Source: Pezizomycotina sp. ARF18
Taxonomy: Eukaryota; Ascomycota
Assembly: GCA_002224055.1 (NCBI GenBank)
Contig: AZLU01000042.1
Location: 1-64,000 of the forward strand
Direction of reading: 5' to 3'
Length of the DNA stretch: 64,000 nt
The notes beneath the pieces are model-generated. The model made no database searches and had not been told where the DNA came from. It saw only the letters and a list, made by a program, of their open reading frames with translations. Both the position numbers and the translations under genes were made by a program. Positions 62,301-64,000 of the stretch are shown piece after piece. Each line of letters begins with the position of its first letter. The first letter of the stretch is position 1.

Positions 62301-64000
62301 AATGATATCTAAAGAAGGCTTAAACAGCCGAATTTCTACAAATAGGTAAATTAGAAAGAATTCTACAGACCAGTTATCGGCATCCGCTACGTCGAGGAGC
62401 GTTTTGTCAAAGAGAGCAGAAGAGATGACGACCTTTTATTTTTGCTTTGCAAGATAAGGTCCTTAATCGCGGAGGAAAAGATTTGACGACGTAGCCAAAA
62501 TGACTATCTCGGGCGACTATACTATTAAGCTGATGAACTGCAAGAAGAAAAATGCTCCTCCAAAGCGTGCATAGCATATAAATTGTGGTATGTTAAGAGC
62601 CCCAAACAGTAAGCTTAGTCTTTCATGCCGCCTCTCATACCATGGTAATATGTTCAGAGAGAAGGAGAGCTGATCTAGAGAGGATGCTAAACATTAGAAG
62701 GTCGAGAAGTTAGGGGATGGCGATAGACAGGAAGTGGTATTACAACGTCGTTGGTGCCCTTAACATACGTAACAAAAGAGAAATTTTCTCTCACAAACAC
62801 CTACCAGTCTCGCTCGACGTTCGTCATATCGTCGGCTTCGGTGAAAGCTCGAGAAGAAAGAATCAGCCAGTGATGATATAAATACCACTTATCACGGCCC
62901 GAAATCATAGGATTTTTGCTTTACAGCGACGGCGGCCGACCTCGATACTTGGGAATTCATATACTCCGCCCGACAAACCGTGACGGAAAAATTGAGAAAC
63001 TTAGATAGAACCACCGCCACCAGTATTAATGGAAATTACTTGGACGGATTCTTTCCTTCCTTATTTATTTATAAGAAAACGGACCCAGGGCCCGGGGAAG
63101 CCGCGGAAATATTTTTTAAGAATACCCAGAAATTTCAGTACAATGAATACAACGGTCTGCAAAGCTGAAGTTCAAACACAAGAGACCGAAACTTACGGTA
63201 TAATGAAAGATTAGGGAGGCTAAATGAAAAATTTGATATATATAGTAATAGTGGAAGTCATCAATAACGTTTGTCGTCATCTACTTCTGTTAGTAAAGTG
63301 ACCATCAAAGATGTTCTCATAAAATCTTTCGAAACCACCACCTTAACTGTATTATCGAAAACTTCGATGCCGCGTTTAGCACCATCAAAAATGTGCATCA
63401 TTCTCGAGTTCTTCGCTAGCTGGATATAGAGTCCATTGAAGTTCTTGACCGCCTAGACGATGCATGTTGAATAATTTAACCAAGGAAATTCCGCCCCTTC
63501 GTGATATTGCATGAAAAAGTTTCGTATCGACCAGAGCAAGAGCAGACAACAACCCACGGAAGAGGCATCAAGCAAGATACCAATAGCAGCTCTCCACATA
63601 ATACTAGTTAAGACTAGGAGCATTCAACTTCAAGAAATCGGATACGCTATCACTATGAAAAATGGCGAAATTCCCATATTAAAGGAGAAACAGAATGCCA
63701 ACAAGCTCACGACCAAGGCTGGACAAGGCCTCAACTCTCCACCAAGGGAGTCCAAGGTTTCCATACACCTCACAACCCACAAATCCGAGTAAAAAAGCAA
63801 CCCGAAGCGGCTTCATAGCAACGAAACATTCCAACCTAATGACAAAAGAAGTCTGCTATAGATGTATATAAGATTTAATTATCCCAGTCGTAGTCCTTCA
63901 ATACGCATTCTGGCTAGGTGAACTAGCCCAGTAAACACTTCTTTCGACTTAAACTTGGTTGGAATAGCCTGCCTGTATAAGTGGAAATTTCACATCTTTC

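Larger units (their letters stand above)
56038..64000. other. 8 kb without a recognisable gene
   Basis: 57.0-57.3 kb is AT-rich with TAA/TAG repeats and may be an old mutated repeat. Structures at 57395-57520, 58911-58996 and 59260-59331 are listed separately. From about 59.7 kb to the end the plus strand is A- and C-rich with many short open frames (61393-61716, 62980-63168, 63511-63792). Their translations are rich in K, R, T and Q and match nothing I know. This uneven strand composition could mark a decayed mobile element, but no diagnostic motif was found. Confidence 0.45.

Noticed and set aside
1-64000. CRISPR arrays, rRNA genes, operon-type promoters or plasmid origins
   Set aside because: None seen; the intron-bearing genes and fungal protein families make these unlikely.

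Overview
The window looks like nuclear DNA of a filamentous ascomycete (Pezizomycotina). Evidence: short GT..AG introns with CTAAC-type branch points, a GAL4-type Zn2Cys6 regulator of the AmyR/maltose-activator kind, a PTH11-like seven-helix receptor (a family typical of Pezizomycotina), pyrimidine-rich intergenic DNA, and an AT-rich block that looks mutated by RIP. It is gene-poor: I recognise seven protein genes in 64 kb.

Layout. 1-1650: AT-rich repeat DNA with what looks like the terminal repeat of a hAT DNA transposon ending near 707. 2010-2985 (+): acyl-protein-thioesterase-like hydrolase. 3171-5967 (-): MFS sugar transporter, tail to tail with the hydrolase. 6.0-18.5 kb: no recognisable gene. 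18547-20883 (-): AmyR-like zinc-cluster transcription factor with a 404-nt AT-rich intron. 20.9-26.8 kb: low-complexity DNA. 26835-28050 (+): Rtf2. 28-45.7 kb: nearly 18 kb with nothing I can name. 45749-46761 (-): short-chain dehydrogenase. 48937-51332 (-): phenol 2-monooxygenase-type flavoprotein. 54325-56037 (-): PTH11-like receptor. 56-64 kb: AT-rich and unrecognised DNA with two inverted-repeat structures.

The sugar transporter and the AmyR-like regulator fit a carbohydrate-uptake theme but lie about 13 kb apart. The dehydrogenase, the phenol hydroxylase and the receptor are all on the minus strand within about 10 kb and could form a small aromatic or secondary-metabolism group. Both links are inference.

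The most important observation concerns the sequence itself. All seven genes are broken into pieces lying in different frames. Nearly every break I can place is the loss of one base, very often from a run of two to four G (or C, A, T). The pieces between breaks stay open, match their families and keep their catalytic or zinc-binding residues, and the splice sites are good. This points to systematic base under-calling in an unpolished long-read assembly rather than decay. It also means other genes in the apparently empty stretches may have been missed.
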